A program made the position numbers and the translations under genes. Shown here in pieces: positions 6,946 through 15,690 of a stretch of DNA of 23,893 nucleotides. Origin of the DNA: a virus. Under the pieces are notes generated by a model. The model did no database searches and was not told where the DNA came from. It worked only from the letters and a program-made list of their open reading frames with translations. The stretch covers positions 1 through 23,893 of the IMG/VR virus record IMGVR_UViG_3300042527_000968. One strand, 5' to 3'. Position 1 is the first letter of the stretch. Each line of letters opens with the position of its first letter.

Positions 6946-7767
6946 TCATATATTAATTATTGCAACAGAAGTACAACGGCATAAAATATCTTGCCCAGGA
7001 TGTAACAGGACAGCTTTTACCCCATCACGCTTTTTCCATTTCTGTTCTTCTTTATCCTTATAAATATTAGCATCCTTCCAGCTACATATTTTATCTTCTA
7101 GCACCTCGTGAGAATGCCTGACCCTTTCATCACGAGAAGTTAACCATCTATACTCGGTAATACCTAAACTTAGGTTACGCTGACGAGTTAAACTCCCATT
7201 AAATTTAGATATCTGATCTCGCGCTATAATCCTTGCCCTATTTTTAGATACTTTAAAAGCCTTCTCTAATTCTTCAGCTAAAGTTCTATAGCTATACCCA
7301 ATTCTAACGGAATTAAAAACCGCCTCTTCTACTTTTCCTAAAAGATTACTAGGTATGGTTTTAATCAATCTAGTATTCTCTGCTATCCACATTTTTAATT
7401 CATTATCAATGTGAATATTCTTTAAGGTAAACTCACTTACTCTTAATGAAGATTTTATATTACTTGATGAATTAAAAAAAGCCTTTTCGTGAAATTGATT
7501 AACGCTAATAGCAATATTTAATAACTTAGATAAAAGCTTTTTTGTTTCAAACTCTATTTTCCAGCTTAAAAATTCTAAAAACCTTTTGAAATCATCGTTG
7601 AAATCATCGTTTTTTCTTAAGAATTTATATTCATTATTACTCTGCAGGAAAGAATATAAGTCATTTTTTACCAAACTATTAACTCCTCTGGTAAAAGTTA
7701 GTAGTTTTTTTTCATAAAATTTTTCCCAAAAAATTGGATAAGCAATTTTTAATCCTTGTTTTACCAT
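6946..7767 (-). CDS. minor head protein, Mu gpF / SPP1 gp7-like (MuF)
   Basis: A 273-aa protein. The N-terminal 150 residues are helical and poorly conserved. The C-terminal part has the MuF signature: 'YRTLAEELEKAF' and 'RARIIARDQISKFNG' (the 'R-A-x-x-I-A-R-[DT]-[EQ]' helix), then 'WLTSRDERVRHSHEVL' and 'HPGQDILCRC' near the end. These residues (Arg-Asp-Glu-Arg-Val-Arg-x-x-H and Cys-Arg-Cys) are diagnostic. MuF proteins are minor head components bound near the portal and are often injected or used in early assembly. It is usually next to the portal gene, but here about 7.9 kb of other genes separates the two. Confidence 0.85.
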   Translation of the reverse strand: MVKQGLKIAYPIFWEKFYEKKLLTFTRGVNSLVKNDLYSFLQSNNEYKFLRKNDDFNDDFKRFLEFLSWKIEFETKKLLSKLLNIAISVNQFHEKAFFNSSSNIKSSLRVSEFTLKNIHIDNELKMWIAENTRLIKTIPSNLLGKVEEAVFNSVRIGYSYRTLAEELEKAFKVSKNRARIIARDQISKFNGSLTRQRNLSLGITEYRWLTSRDERVRHSHEVLEDKICSWKDANIYKDKEEQKWKKRDGVKAVLLHPGQDILCRCTSVAIINI

Positions 7768-7773
7768 TGTTAT

Positions 7774-8034
7774 TCAGTTTTTTATAGCATTTGCTTCGCT
7801 TGGGGCTTGGTCTGTTACAATATCGATATCCAGTTCTTTTTGAATTATCTGTAAAGCATCGACGCAATATTCTATATTATTTTTTACACTGATTTTTCTT
7901 TCGTTATCAATTATGGAAGGTTGATTTGTTAATCGTTTTATATAATCCATAATTATCAATTGAAAATCTAAAGTTAGTAAATCAATCCTATTTCTAAACT
8001 CAACTTGATCATTAATTAAATCTTCTATTTTCAT
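7774..8034 (-). CDS. small hypothetical protein
   Basis: An 86-aa, mostly helical, Ile/Asp/Asn-rich protein with no recognised motif. It lies 6 nt upstream of the MuF gene and 21 nt downstream of the next small gene, and so belongs to the same message. A tight place in a late operon suggests a virion or assembly role, but nothing in the sequence shows one. Confidence 0.6.
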   Translation of the reverse strand: MKIEDLINDQVEFRNRIDLLTLDFQLIIMDYIKRLTNQPSIIDNERKISVKNNIEYCVDALQIIQKELDIDIVTDQAPSEANAIKN

Positions 8035-8055
8035 TTAAACCTCTTTTTATTCATA

Positions 8056-8328
8056 TTAATTATTATTTGTAGGAATATAAGTAGCTAAGAATTCCCTGAT
8101 TTTAGTTATGTCATCTTCTAATTCTGACAATGATAATTCTGCAGCGTTTTTTAATTCTATAAGTCTTGAACTATTTAAATCTACATCACTACTAAATATC
8201 TGACTTGCCCAGTTACGCAGAGAATTAGCATCAGACATAAACCAGTTAAGATAATTAAGTGCTTCTGGATTCATCGGTTTTATTACTGGTTCTGGGGTTG
8301 GGTCTATGTTGTAAGTACTTTTACTCAT
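8056..8328 (-). CDS. small hypothetical protein after the large fibre gene
   Basis: A 90-aa protein with a proline-rich N-terminus (PTPEPVIKPMNPEALNYLNW), then two probable helices and an Asn-rich end. It starts at the base after the stop of the 1485-aa fibre gene (8329), so the two are probably translated together. A fibre-specific accessory or assembly protein is one possibility by position. No family is recognised. Confidence 0.6.
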   Translation of the reverse strand: MSKSTYNIDPTPEPVIKPMNPEALNYLNWFMSDANSLRNWASQIFSSDVDLNSSRLIELKNAAELSLSELEDDITKIREFLATYIPTNNN

Positions 8329-11300
8329 TTAATTTGCTCCTTTTTCTAATGATTCTATTTTTTTTGAAAGTTCCTGAATTGCTAAAATAGTATAACACAA
8401 TAAACTATCGTATTTAATACCTATTATATCCCCTTTTTTCTGGTTCTTTACTTTTATATATTGCTGTTCATCTACTTTAGGGGTGTAATTTTTTATAGAT
8501 TCTTTTATTTCTTTTTTATTAATTTTATCAAATTCTATTGTTTTAAAATTATCTGTGCAATTATCAAATAATTCCTCTACTTCTTCTGAAAGTAAACCTA
8601 AATGAAGTTGTTTATTTTTAAAATATTTTCTAGTTTTAGTTTTTTCGTTATCATTATCTAAGATAGGCGTTTTTAACGCATAGCTATAAATATTAAGTTT
8701 ATTTAAACGTTCTAGATAGTTCTTATGTTCTTTTTTTCTAATGCTATGTTTTTTCTTCTTAGAACTAGAAGTAACCAAACTACCACTAGATGATATATAA
8801 GATTGCCAACTTGATTGTGGGTCGTTGTCCTCATCAGTAAAAATAAAACCTAAATCATCAAAAGTCTGGATAGTTTGAATATAATCTCCATTCATAGCAA
8901 TAGAAGCTGTCTCATTATTTGAATTTGTTTCTATTATAGCAGATGTCTTAGAGTTTCTAACATAAGCTCCTCTTAAATCTAAATAAGCACTACTAGCCCG
9001 CATGTATATTTGATAACCAGATTCAAAACTTGTAATTTTATAGTTTGCATTTAAAGAATACGCATTATTTATACTGTTATTACTCATGCTGAAAGGACTA
9101 CTAACAACTATAGCACTAGCATTATAAGTAGAGAGATTATTAGCTTTTAATGTTCCAGTAGTAGCATTAATATTCCCAGTTGTTATAATATCATTTGAAT
9201 AACAATCAATTAAGCCGTTACTATTGATTTTCATTCTTACTGTTGAATTTGTACCGAATTTTAAACTTAAAGTAGGACCAGCCCAGACATATCCCTCAGA
9301 AGTAGAATTATTTAAACCAAATTCTACACCATAACTAGTATTTTGATTAAAAACGCTAAACCCAGTAGCAGTAGCCGAATTATTAGAATTATATATACAA
9401 AAATCAGTATTATTTAAAAATGATGTATATAGGTTATAAGGTAATGATATAGTAGGAGAAACAGAAGACCATATACCATCACCTCTTAAATATAAAGAAC
9501 TATTTGTTGGATAGCCTGATAATGAACTAATCGGTACAGTTCCAAGACTAATAATAGGATCTCCGCTTACTCCATTGCTATTAGTAATATTTAATCCTGT
9601 ACCAACGCTTATAGAACGAGTAGCAAAAGTATTAGTACCAGTTCTTGCCATTATCCCAGTCGTAGACAAATTTGATAAAGCAGATAATTGAGCGGTAATC
9701 AAGCTATCGGCATATCCTTTTGTTGCAACACTAGAATTAGTTGTTGGAGATAAGGCATTAATTATCTCATTATTTTGCATATCAATAGTAGTACCGAAAT
9801 AAGTACGAAGTAGTGAACCATAAGTTTGTATTTTAAAAGGGTACTGAAAACCATTTGCCGCATGATAAAAATTTATCTCATATGTTCCACTAGGAGAAGA
9901 ACCAAAACCTGGTTTATAAACAGTTAACCATCTTCTATAAGTACTACCGCTTCCAGACTGAACTATATGTACAAAATGAGGTGGAGGGTTTGAATCTTCT
10001 AAAGTGTGATAATTACTATATTCAGCAAACGAACCATTATTAGACCAATCAAAACTAAGAGTAGAACCTACCATCGTTTGATAGTTATTTAAAGTGGTAG
10101 CAATTGAACTACTACCACTTCCAGTAATTGCACCAGTTAAAGTTAGACTAGTTATTGGAGGGTTACCTGCTGTTATACTGGTTAATTGCCCTTGAGCGTT
10201 AACTGTTAAACTAGAAGGATAAGGGTATGTACCGCTAGTTACTGCTGTATTGCTTATACCGATAGTAGGGTTTCCAGATATACCATCATTATTAGCAATA
10301 GTTATTCCCTGACCGGCTGCTAAATTTCTACCAACGTAATTATTACTCCCTGTTTTTATCATTAATCCTGTTGCAGCAAAATTTGATAAAGCTTGCAACT
10401 CTAAACTTAAAGTTAGATTAATAGTACCGCTACTTGTAACAGGTGAACCAGTAACACTTAAACCGTTATTTGCAGTTATACCAACCGAACTAACTGTTCC
10501 ACTACTTCCGCCTAACGCGATCCAACTAGTGCCGTTATAAATCTCAAACAGTCCTAAAGTAGTATTAAATCTTATCATACCTACTTCTGCAAGAGTAGGT
10601 CTTTCGGAAGTATTACCAACTGGAATTTTTATTGCTGTTTTATCTAAAAATTTTACTGGTTTATTAAAAGTAAAATTACTGTAATCATATTCAAATATTG
10701 GATTTTTATAATCCCATCCCCAGCTTTGAGTAAAAAATGTACTAATTGTTCTTTTTACATCGTACAACCCAAATTTCTTAGGAAACCTATAATAGTCATC
10801 TCCGCTATCTTCATTATGGAAATCACACTCAAATACAAACCCTTTATATACTGGAGTAGGATTTGGTATTGGTGCAACATGATATTTATTTTGATATCCA
10901 AAGATACCAATATGGAGCGGAGCTAAAGGTGAATCATATCCAAGATGATCTCCTCCACTATCCCAAGCAAATAAACGGAGTCCTGCACTTGACCTATGGC
11001 TACTATTTCTCCCGTTTGAATCAAACCATAATGTACTATAACCCCTATCATCTGAGTTATATCCTGATGGATATCTAAACTCAAAATCACCTACTGCATT
11101 ATGTCCCTCATCGTTTAAATCAGCGGATTTATATGTATTTTTTATATTTAAACTTTGACCTCTAATATAATCACCATAAGCTTTACCAGAGGCGGCTAAT
11201 CCCAAAAATCCTAATATTGTCCCAAGTATAGTAAGTGATTGTACACCAGCTAAAGCCGCTATTTGAGCTTCTATTTCAATCAAAGCAGCTTTATTCGATA

Positions 11301-12786
11301 TTAAATCTGCTGCCGTACCCGCTGCCTCTGTCATTTCAACTGAGGTAGCTAAACCAACGGCATTTTTTACTGCATCTGTTACTTTACTTGCTTGAGATAA
11401 AGTAACATCAATCATATCTATAGTATTATTTACGCCACCTATTGTTTTTACAATTTTATTTAGATTGCTAGCTTGCTGAGTTGTTATACTAAAAAAATCA
11501 ACAGTATCTTTGACGCCAACAAGTAATTTTACAATTGTTATTAGTTTATCTATTTTATTATTAATATCATCAGGAGCAAGATAATCAGTGCCTTTTACTG
11601 CTGGAACTAATTCATTAAAACTATCACCTATTTTTATTAATGAACCAGCTGCTATACTCGTCAAAGCTAATTTAGTAAAACTACTAGCGATTCCAGTTAA
11701 TATATTAATTGTATTTGCAATCGGGTAGCCAAATTCATTAGGGTTATTTCCTCTCGTGGTAAATTGCGTTGGAGCAATTAACTTATGCCCAGCAAGAGGG
11801 TAAAGCGGGTCTAATATAACTAAATTACCTATAGGGATATTTGCCGTATTAACATAATCCTCGCCTGAAATAGCAGTTGATAAAGTACCAGTACCATTAT
11901 TTACTGTGTTTTTAAGTAACCCAGTCTCTAACGCTCCGAGTGATTGAGCTTTAGTAAAAGTATATGTTGTTCCAAGTCCATATAGTTGCTTTAATGGTTC
12001 TGGAATAAGATACATCTTAGGATTTTCCCATGTAAATTCTACTGTAGAACTTCCTACTATAAAATTGGCATTATCAAACCGCTTCATTATTTGTGCTGCT
12101 CTTACCTGTGTCATCGCTAAAGATGAAGAGATATCAGTTCCTATTGGATTTCCGAATGTATCATACTTAGTAGCGTAAATCTGAGGTAAAAATGGACCAG
12201 ACATCACCCAGTCAAAAGCAGATAAATAGTCAAACGTAGGGTTAGGTATTCTAAAATCGCCAGTTAACCCACTTATGGGATTGGGGAATAATGCCTCAGC
12301 TAAAGGCGGTAAATTTATAATACCTATATGTAATTGTGGGACAGGTTCATTATAATAATCACCTATCCATATTCGGTTATGGTCTAGTTTTTTTAATTCT
12401 TGGAAATTTCCTATTTGTCTTTTTAAGTCAATGATAGCCTGTTTAATATCAATTAATATTGGCGATGGCTGAGCTATATTATTTTTATTACCTACTAATA
12501 CGTAGTCTTTGTTACAAAAAACATTAAAATTTAGTTTATTTTCTTTAAAATCAAAAATTTTTGTCCAACCCGTATTATCAAGACTACCAAGCAGGCTATA
12601 CATACTCTTCTCTACAGCATCAAAAGCCATCATTCCTAAACTGCGTCTTTCAAGAGATATCGCTTCTCTTTCTACAAGAGATGCAACACTATGAATCCCG
12701 CCTTTTCCTAAATTATCTAAATGTGTTGGATAATTATCTAATAAACTAATCGGTCTAATATACCCAGTGACTTTTATTCCGTTCAT
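8329..12786 (-). CDS. giant fibre/spike protein with C-terminal peptidase-S74 chaperone domain
   Basis: A 1485-aa protein, the largest in the window. Residues 1-400 are an unrecognised region. Residues 419-499 are three 27-residue repeats, and about 510-545 is a hydrophobic Gly/Ala segment. A Ser/Thr/Gly-rich fibre shaft follows, with two similar modules ('QALSNFAATGLMIKTGSNN' and 'SALSNLSTTGIMARTGTNT'). The last ~145 residues match the S74 intramolecular chaperone: SSSKKKKHSIRKKE, then 'HLGLLSEEVEELF', 'GIKYDSLLCYTILAIQELSKK'-type motifs. Ser1341 and Lys1346 fit the Ser-Lys self-cleavage dyad, so the domain is probably released after trimerisation. The ATG overlaps the patatin stop by 4 nt. 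Its place before MuF rather than after the baseplate genes is unusual. Receptor binding is the likely role. Confidence 0.8.
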   Translation of the reverse strand: MNGIKVTGYIRPISLLDNYPTHLDNLGKGGIHSVASLVEREAISLERRSLGMMAFDAVEKSMYSLLGSLDNTGWTKIFDFKENKLNFNVFCNKDYVLVGNKNNIAQPSPILIDIKQAIIDLKRQIGNFQELKKLDHNRIWIGDYYNEPVPQLHIGIINLPPLAEALFPNPISGLTGDFRIPNPTFDYLSAFDWVMSGPFLPQIYATKYDTFGNPIGTDISSSLAMTQVRAAQIMKRFDNANFIVGSSTVEFTWENPKMYLIPEPLKQLYGLGTTYTFTKAQSLGALETGLLKNTVNNGTGTLSTAISGEDYVNTANIPIGNLVILDPLYPLAGHKLIAPTQFTTRGNNPNEFGYPIANTINILTGIASSFTKLALTSIAAGSLIKIGDSFNELVPAVKGTDYLAPDDINNKIDKLITIVKLLVGVKDTVDFFSITTQQASNLNKIVKTIGGVNNTIDMIDVTLSQASKVTDAVKNAVGLATSVEMTEAAGTAADLISNKAALIEIEAQIAALAGVQSLTILGTILGFLGLAASGKAYGDYIRGQSLNIKNTYKSADLNDEGHNAVGDFEFRYPSGYNSDDRGYSTLWFDSNGRNSSHRSSAGLRLFAWDSGGDHLGYDSPLAPLHIGIFGYQNKYHVAPIPNPTPVYKGFVFECDFHNEDSGDDYYRFPKKFGLYDVKRTISTFFTQSWGWDYKNPIFEYDYSNFTFNKPVKFLDKTAIKIPVGNTSERPTLAEVGMIRFNTTLGLFEIYNGTSWIALGGSSGTVSSVGITANNGLSVTGSPVTSSGTINLTLSLELQALSNFAATGLMIKTGSNNYVGRNLAAGQGITIANNDGISGNPTIGISNTAVTSGTYPYPSSLTVNAQGQLTSITAGNPPITSLTLTGAITGSGSSSIATTLNNYQTMVGSTLSFDWSNNGSFAEYSNYHTLEDSNPPPHFVHIVQSGSGSTYRRWLTVYKPGFGSSPSGTYEINFYHAANGFQYPFKIQTYGSLLRTYFGTTIDMQNNEIINALSPTTNSSVATKGYADSLITAQLSALSNLSTTGIMARTGTNTFATRSISVGTGLNITNSNGVSGDPIISLGTVPISSLSGYPTNSSLYLRGDGIWSSVSPTISLPYNLYTSFLNNTDFCIYNSNNSATATGFSVFNQNTSYGVEFGLNNSTSEGYVWAGPTLSLKFGTNSTVRMKINSNGLIDCYSNDIITTGNINATTGTLKANNLSTYNASAIVVSSPFSMSNNSINNAYSLNANYKITSFESGYQIYMRASSAYLDLRGAYVRNSKTSAIIETNSNNETASIAMNGDYIQTIQTFDDLGFIFTDEDNDPQSSWQSYISSSGSLVTSSSKKKKHSIRKKEHKNYLERLNKLNIYSYALKTPILDNDNEKTKTRKYFKNKQLHLGLLSEEVEELFDNCTDNFKTIEFDKINKKEIKESIKNYTPKVDEQQYIKVKNQKKGDIIGIKYDSLLCYTILAIQELSKKIESLEKGAN
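11290..11532 (-). repeat. three tandem 27-residue amphipathic repeats in the fibre protein
   Basis: Residues 419-445, 446-472 and 473-499 align without gaps. Each starts Val-Lys, has Gly-(Val/Leu) at positions 6-7 and (Thr/Ser)-(Val/Ile)-(Asp/Glu) at 10-12, and the first two also share Gln-Ala-Ser near the end. The pattern suggests helical or coiled-coil repeats. They are directly followed by a hydrophobic stretch with the look of a membrane-active or buried helix pair (TILGTILGFLGLAASG). Confidence 0.6.
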
Positions 12787-13829
12787 GCTGTTAAGTGCGT
12801 TAATATACTTGAAATCTTATCGCTTTCGTTTGAATAATGAGTATCAACTAAATTAGCAAGGCTTGTAAACCATTCTGAAGTACTATTATCCATCTCATTT
12901 GGAAAACCCTCCGGAAATTTAGGTTGAAACTTGTAGTAATAAACATCACGAGCTAGCCTATTACTTAAATAATCTAAATAATACCTACTCCACTCTTCCG
13001 CTCCAGTCATCGCAACATTCATGATTTTAGCAGCTCTAATTGCTGAATGTTCCAAATCTGTTGACGCTCCTCCGCTACCGTCAAAACTCATATTTCCTAT
13101 ACCGCATCCTACATCAACTATAACAATTCTAGTAACTTTTGGTTTTACAGTTAATCCAACGTTAATTGCTTGTAATATCGGATCATTGGCATATATTCCC
13201 CCATCGCTATAAATATGTCCGTTAAAAATATGTGCAGGTAAATATATAGGAGCTGCACTTGTAGCTCTGCAAACATTTACTATAGTTTCAGTGTTTCCTA
13301 TAAAATAACTCGGATCATTAAAATTAGAAAATACAACATATCTCTTCATATCTTCTTCATAAGCGGGAATAACAACAGGAACTTTTAAACTGGCAAGCGT
13401 ATCAGTACCAAAATTGTTTACAAGTACCTGTTGTAATATGTTATGTCCGTAGTTTGAGTCTTCATAAGCAGATTTATAAAAAGGGTCATCAGTAGCAAAC
13501 AGGTAAGCCTTTTGTACTAAGTTAGGTCTATTAGAATCACTATTGGCATTATGACTACCTGATGCTTTTTCTGTTGTTGTCCTAATCGTAAATACTCTTT
13601 TAGCATCTCGAAGAAAAAAAGACTCCATATAATCAGGAGTACGCCCGTAAGCATAACCGCAGGTAAGTATCCCGCCAATACTTGTGCCGCACATAGCATC
13701 GATATATTTCCAGAAATCAGCTTGCGGTATTCCCCATTGGTGTAAAAATTTCTGCATAAAACGATTAGCACCATACCCTTTAGCTCCTCCACCGCAAAAA
13801 CTAAATACTCTAAGTGTATTTTCATCCAT
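12783..13829 (-). CDS. patatin-like phospholipase encoded in the phage structural block
   Basis: A 348-aa protein with a complete patatin fold signature: the oxyanion loop CGGGAKG (Gly13-Gly18), the nucleophile elbow GTSIG with Ser50, 'RATSAAPIYLP' at 189-198, and DGG with Asp209 as the catalytic partner. Patatins hydrolyse acyl chains from phospholipids. There is no signal peptide or membrane segment. The ATG overlaps the stop of the collagen-like fibre gene by 8 nt and its own stop overlaps the giant fibre start by 4 nt, so all three are translationally coupled. Rickettsia species carry patatin phospholipases (Pat1, Pat2) used against host membranes. Here a virion-carried enzyme, a lysis aid or a host-directed effector are all possible. 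The enzyme assignment is firm; the role is inferred. Confidence 0.9.
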   Translation of the reverse strand: MDENTLRVFSFCGGGAKGYGANRFMQKFLHQWGIPQADFWKYIDAMCGTSIGGILTCGYAYGRTPDYMESFFLRDAKRVFTIRTTTEKASGSHNANSDSNRPNLVQKAYLFATDDPFYKSAYEDSNYGHNILQQVLVNNFGTDTLASLKVPVVIPAYEEDMKRYVVFSNFNDPSYFIGNTETIVNVCRATSAAPIYLPAHIFNGHIYSDGGIYANDPILQAINVGLTVKPKVTRIVIVDVGCGIGNMSFDGSGGASTDLEHSAIRAAKIMNVAMTGAEEWSRYYLDYLSNRLARDVYYYKFQPKFPEGFPNEMDNSTSEWFTSLANLVDTHYSNESDKISSILTHLTA

Positions 13830-15690
13830 TTTTAATACCCATCACAAATTCTTCGTGTATTTCATTTAAAGTACGATAACAATTATACTTAATACTTAAA
13901 CCATACTCATTCGTAATCGTTATCTTCCGTACCTCATCAAAAACCAGAGCTATATCGCTTGAAATTTCATAAAACACATAGTTCTCACCTAGGCTTTCTG
14001 GATAACAGAACCATTTATAACCTACCCCTTGAAAGTAATACTCACCGTAAATGTCAAGGGCAAGCTCTTTAGCTCTTAGTATACTAAGCGGATTCGTATT
14101 ATTATCTGGAACCCAGTCCATTATATCGTCGGTATACTCGCCATAATATATTTTATACTTAAAACCAAGAGTAATAACGCTCTGAAAACTAGTACCAGTA
14201 GTATCATATGCTAAAAGAGTAAAATCAACATTTTGGGGAACATTATAAGTCACACCTAAACTCTGAAATTCAAAAGGCGATCCAGATACTTTTTCTACAA
14301 CAACTTCATTACCTTGTAGTAAAGTTATTGAATCTGGCTCTAGCAATAGGTCATTTTCTATTGAATAAGCAGCAGATAATGTTTCAGATATTAAACTATA
14401 ACCAATTTCTATGGTTTTAATAAACTCCGCTCCACCCTGTTTTTGTATAGAAAAAGTAGAAAAGTAAGGCAATTCAACTCCGTATAATAACTTCGTCATC
14501 AATGTTTTAAAATTGGTATTCTTAAACCTTGTACCTTTAGGTAATCCACCGAGTTTAAAAGGCATTGGTTTTGAATTAGTATAGGATACACTCTCGCTAC
14601 TACCTCCGCCTCCACCTCCATAAAAGTTATTAATTGCTACTTTGCCAGCTTCAATGTCTCTATCATCAGTTTTGATAATTAAATATCCGCTTCCGTCTAT
14701 TTTAGCATCCCTGATTCCATTGCCACGATCGCCTTTTATACTTTTTCCATCCTGACCAGCCGACCCTTGCTCTCCTTTATCACCTTTGTCGCCTTTAGGA
14801 AGTTTTATACTCTGTACTAGCGAGATAACCAGCTCTCTTAAACGTTCATAAGAAGAAAGCGTTTTTTGTTGCAGGATTAGCTCTACATCAGCTAAAACCT
14901 GATTCTTTATAGCTTCTTCGTCAGCATCTCTACCATCTTTTCCATCCCTTCCTTCTGGAATTACTATTTGACCAAACTTTTTATCTATAAAAGTAGCAAC
15001 ATCTTTTTTTAGTAGTTCTATCTGATCCAGCACCAAGTTATCAAGGATAGTACGTAACATATCCTCTATAACTAAAACTTCTGCCTTTACTAAAACATCT
15101 AAGGTCTGCTTTAAAACTTCTATAATTTTCTCTTCGTCAGCATCTCTGCCGTCCTGACCATCTTTCCCTTGTGGAATAACTATATTACTAATTGCAGATT
15201 CAACTATTAAATCCAATTTTTCTTTATATTCTTGGAATAAATCCCTAATTATTATCTCTATTTTAGAGTAATCAACCTCCCCGTCTTTGCCGTCTTGCGG
15301 GAGAGGTAAAGATTTAAATATTAGAGAAATTTCCTCTTTTAAGCTTCCTTCTAAGAGTGATTTTAATTTTGTTATAATAGCTTCCTCATCAGCATCTTTG
15401 CCGTCTTGAGCAGAAGGAAGCTGAGTGATAATATCTCTTATATTAGAACTAACCTCTTTGAACCGTAAATCAATAATATTATTAATAATGATTTTTAATT
15501 CATCGATAATATCAGCAGTATCTAGCGTCTCAAACTTGGTCTGTAAAACTGGTAAAGAAATTTTGTGTTTAAATCCGTTATGATATTCAACGACAATCTG
15601 TTCATCAATTTTTAAAACTGACTTTACATAATTTTGAGCCTGTACCTTTTCTGCTAACTCCCAAAGTGTAGCAATAATTAAATCATTCAC
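13822..15690 (-). CDS. collagen-like fibre protein
   Basis: A 622-aa protein. Residues 1-270 are long helices broken by four short Gly-x-x inserts of the form 'QDGKDADEEAI', 'QDGKDGEVDYSKI', 'GQDGRDADEEKI' and 'GKDGRDADEEAI'. Residues 300-330 are a true collagen-like run (GDKGDKGEQGSAGQDG), followed by a strand, a Gly6 hinge near residue 358 and a beta-rich C-terminal domain of about 250 residues. This is a trimeric fibre design: coiled coils punctuated by triple-helix pieces and a globular tip. It starts inside the end of the portal gene (4-nt overlap) and overlaps the patatin gene. A head fibre or side fibre is likely; the tip domain is not recognised. Confidence 0.7.
   Translation of the reverse strand: MNDLIIATLWELAEKVQAQNYVKSVLKIDEQIVVEYHNGFKHKISLPVLQTKFETLDTADIIDELKIIINNIIDLRFKEVSSNIRDIITQLPSAQDGKDADEEAIITKLKSLLEGSLKEEISLIFKSLPLPQDGKDGEVDYSKIEIIIRDLFQEYKEKLDLIVESAISNIVIPQGKDGQDGRDADEEKIIEVLKQTLDVLVKAEVLVIEDMLRTILDNLVLDQIELLKKDVATFIDKKFGQIVIPEGRDGKDGRDADEEAIKNQVLADVELILQQKTLSSYERLRELVISLVQSIKLPKGDKGDKGEQGSAGQDGKSIKGDRGNGIRDAKIDGSGYLIIKTDDRDIEAGKVAINNFYGGGGGGSSESVSYTNSKPMPFKLGGLPKGTRFKNTNFKTLMTKLLYGVELPYFSTFSIQKQGGAEFIKTIEIGYSLISETLSAAYSIENDLLLEPDSITLLQGNEVVVEKVSGSPFEFQSLGVTYNVPQNVDFTLLAYDTTGTSFQSVITLGFKYKIYYGEYTDDIMDWVPDNNTNPLSILRAKELALDIYGEYYFQGVGYKWFCYPESLGENYVFYEISSDIALVFDEVRKITITNEYGLSIKYNCYRTLNEIHEEFVMGIKNG
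14913..15420 (-). repeat. dispersed direct repeats encoding Gly-Lys-Asp-Gly-Arg-Asp-Ala-Asp modules
   Basis: Near-identical DNA blocks lie at about 14913-14955, 15131-15185 and 15381-15420, with a shorter relative near 15271-15305. Each encodes the short collagen-like turn between coiled coils. The high DNA identity points to recent duplication or recombination within the fibre gene. Confidence 0.6.

Noticed and set aside
13517-13825. A 102-codon minus-strand frame within the patatin gene
   Set aside because: It is a shifted frame of a gene with a full set of catalytic motifs; no ribosome site and no sensible protein.
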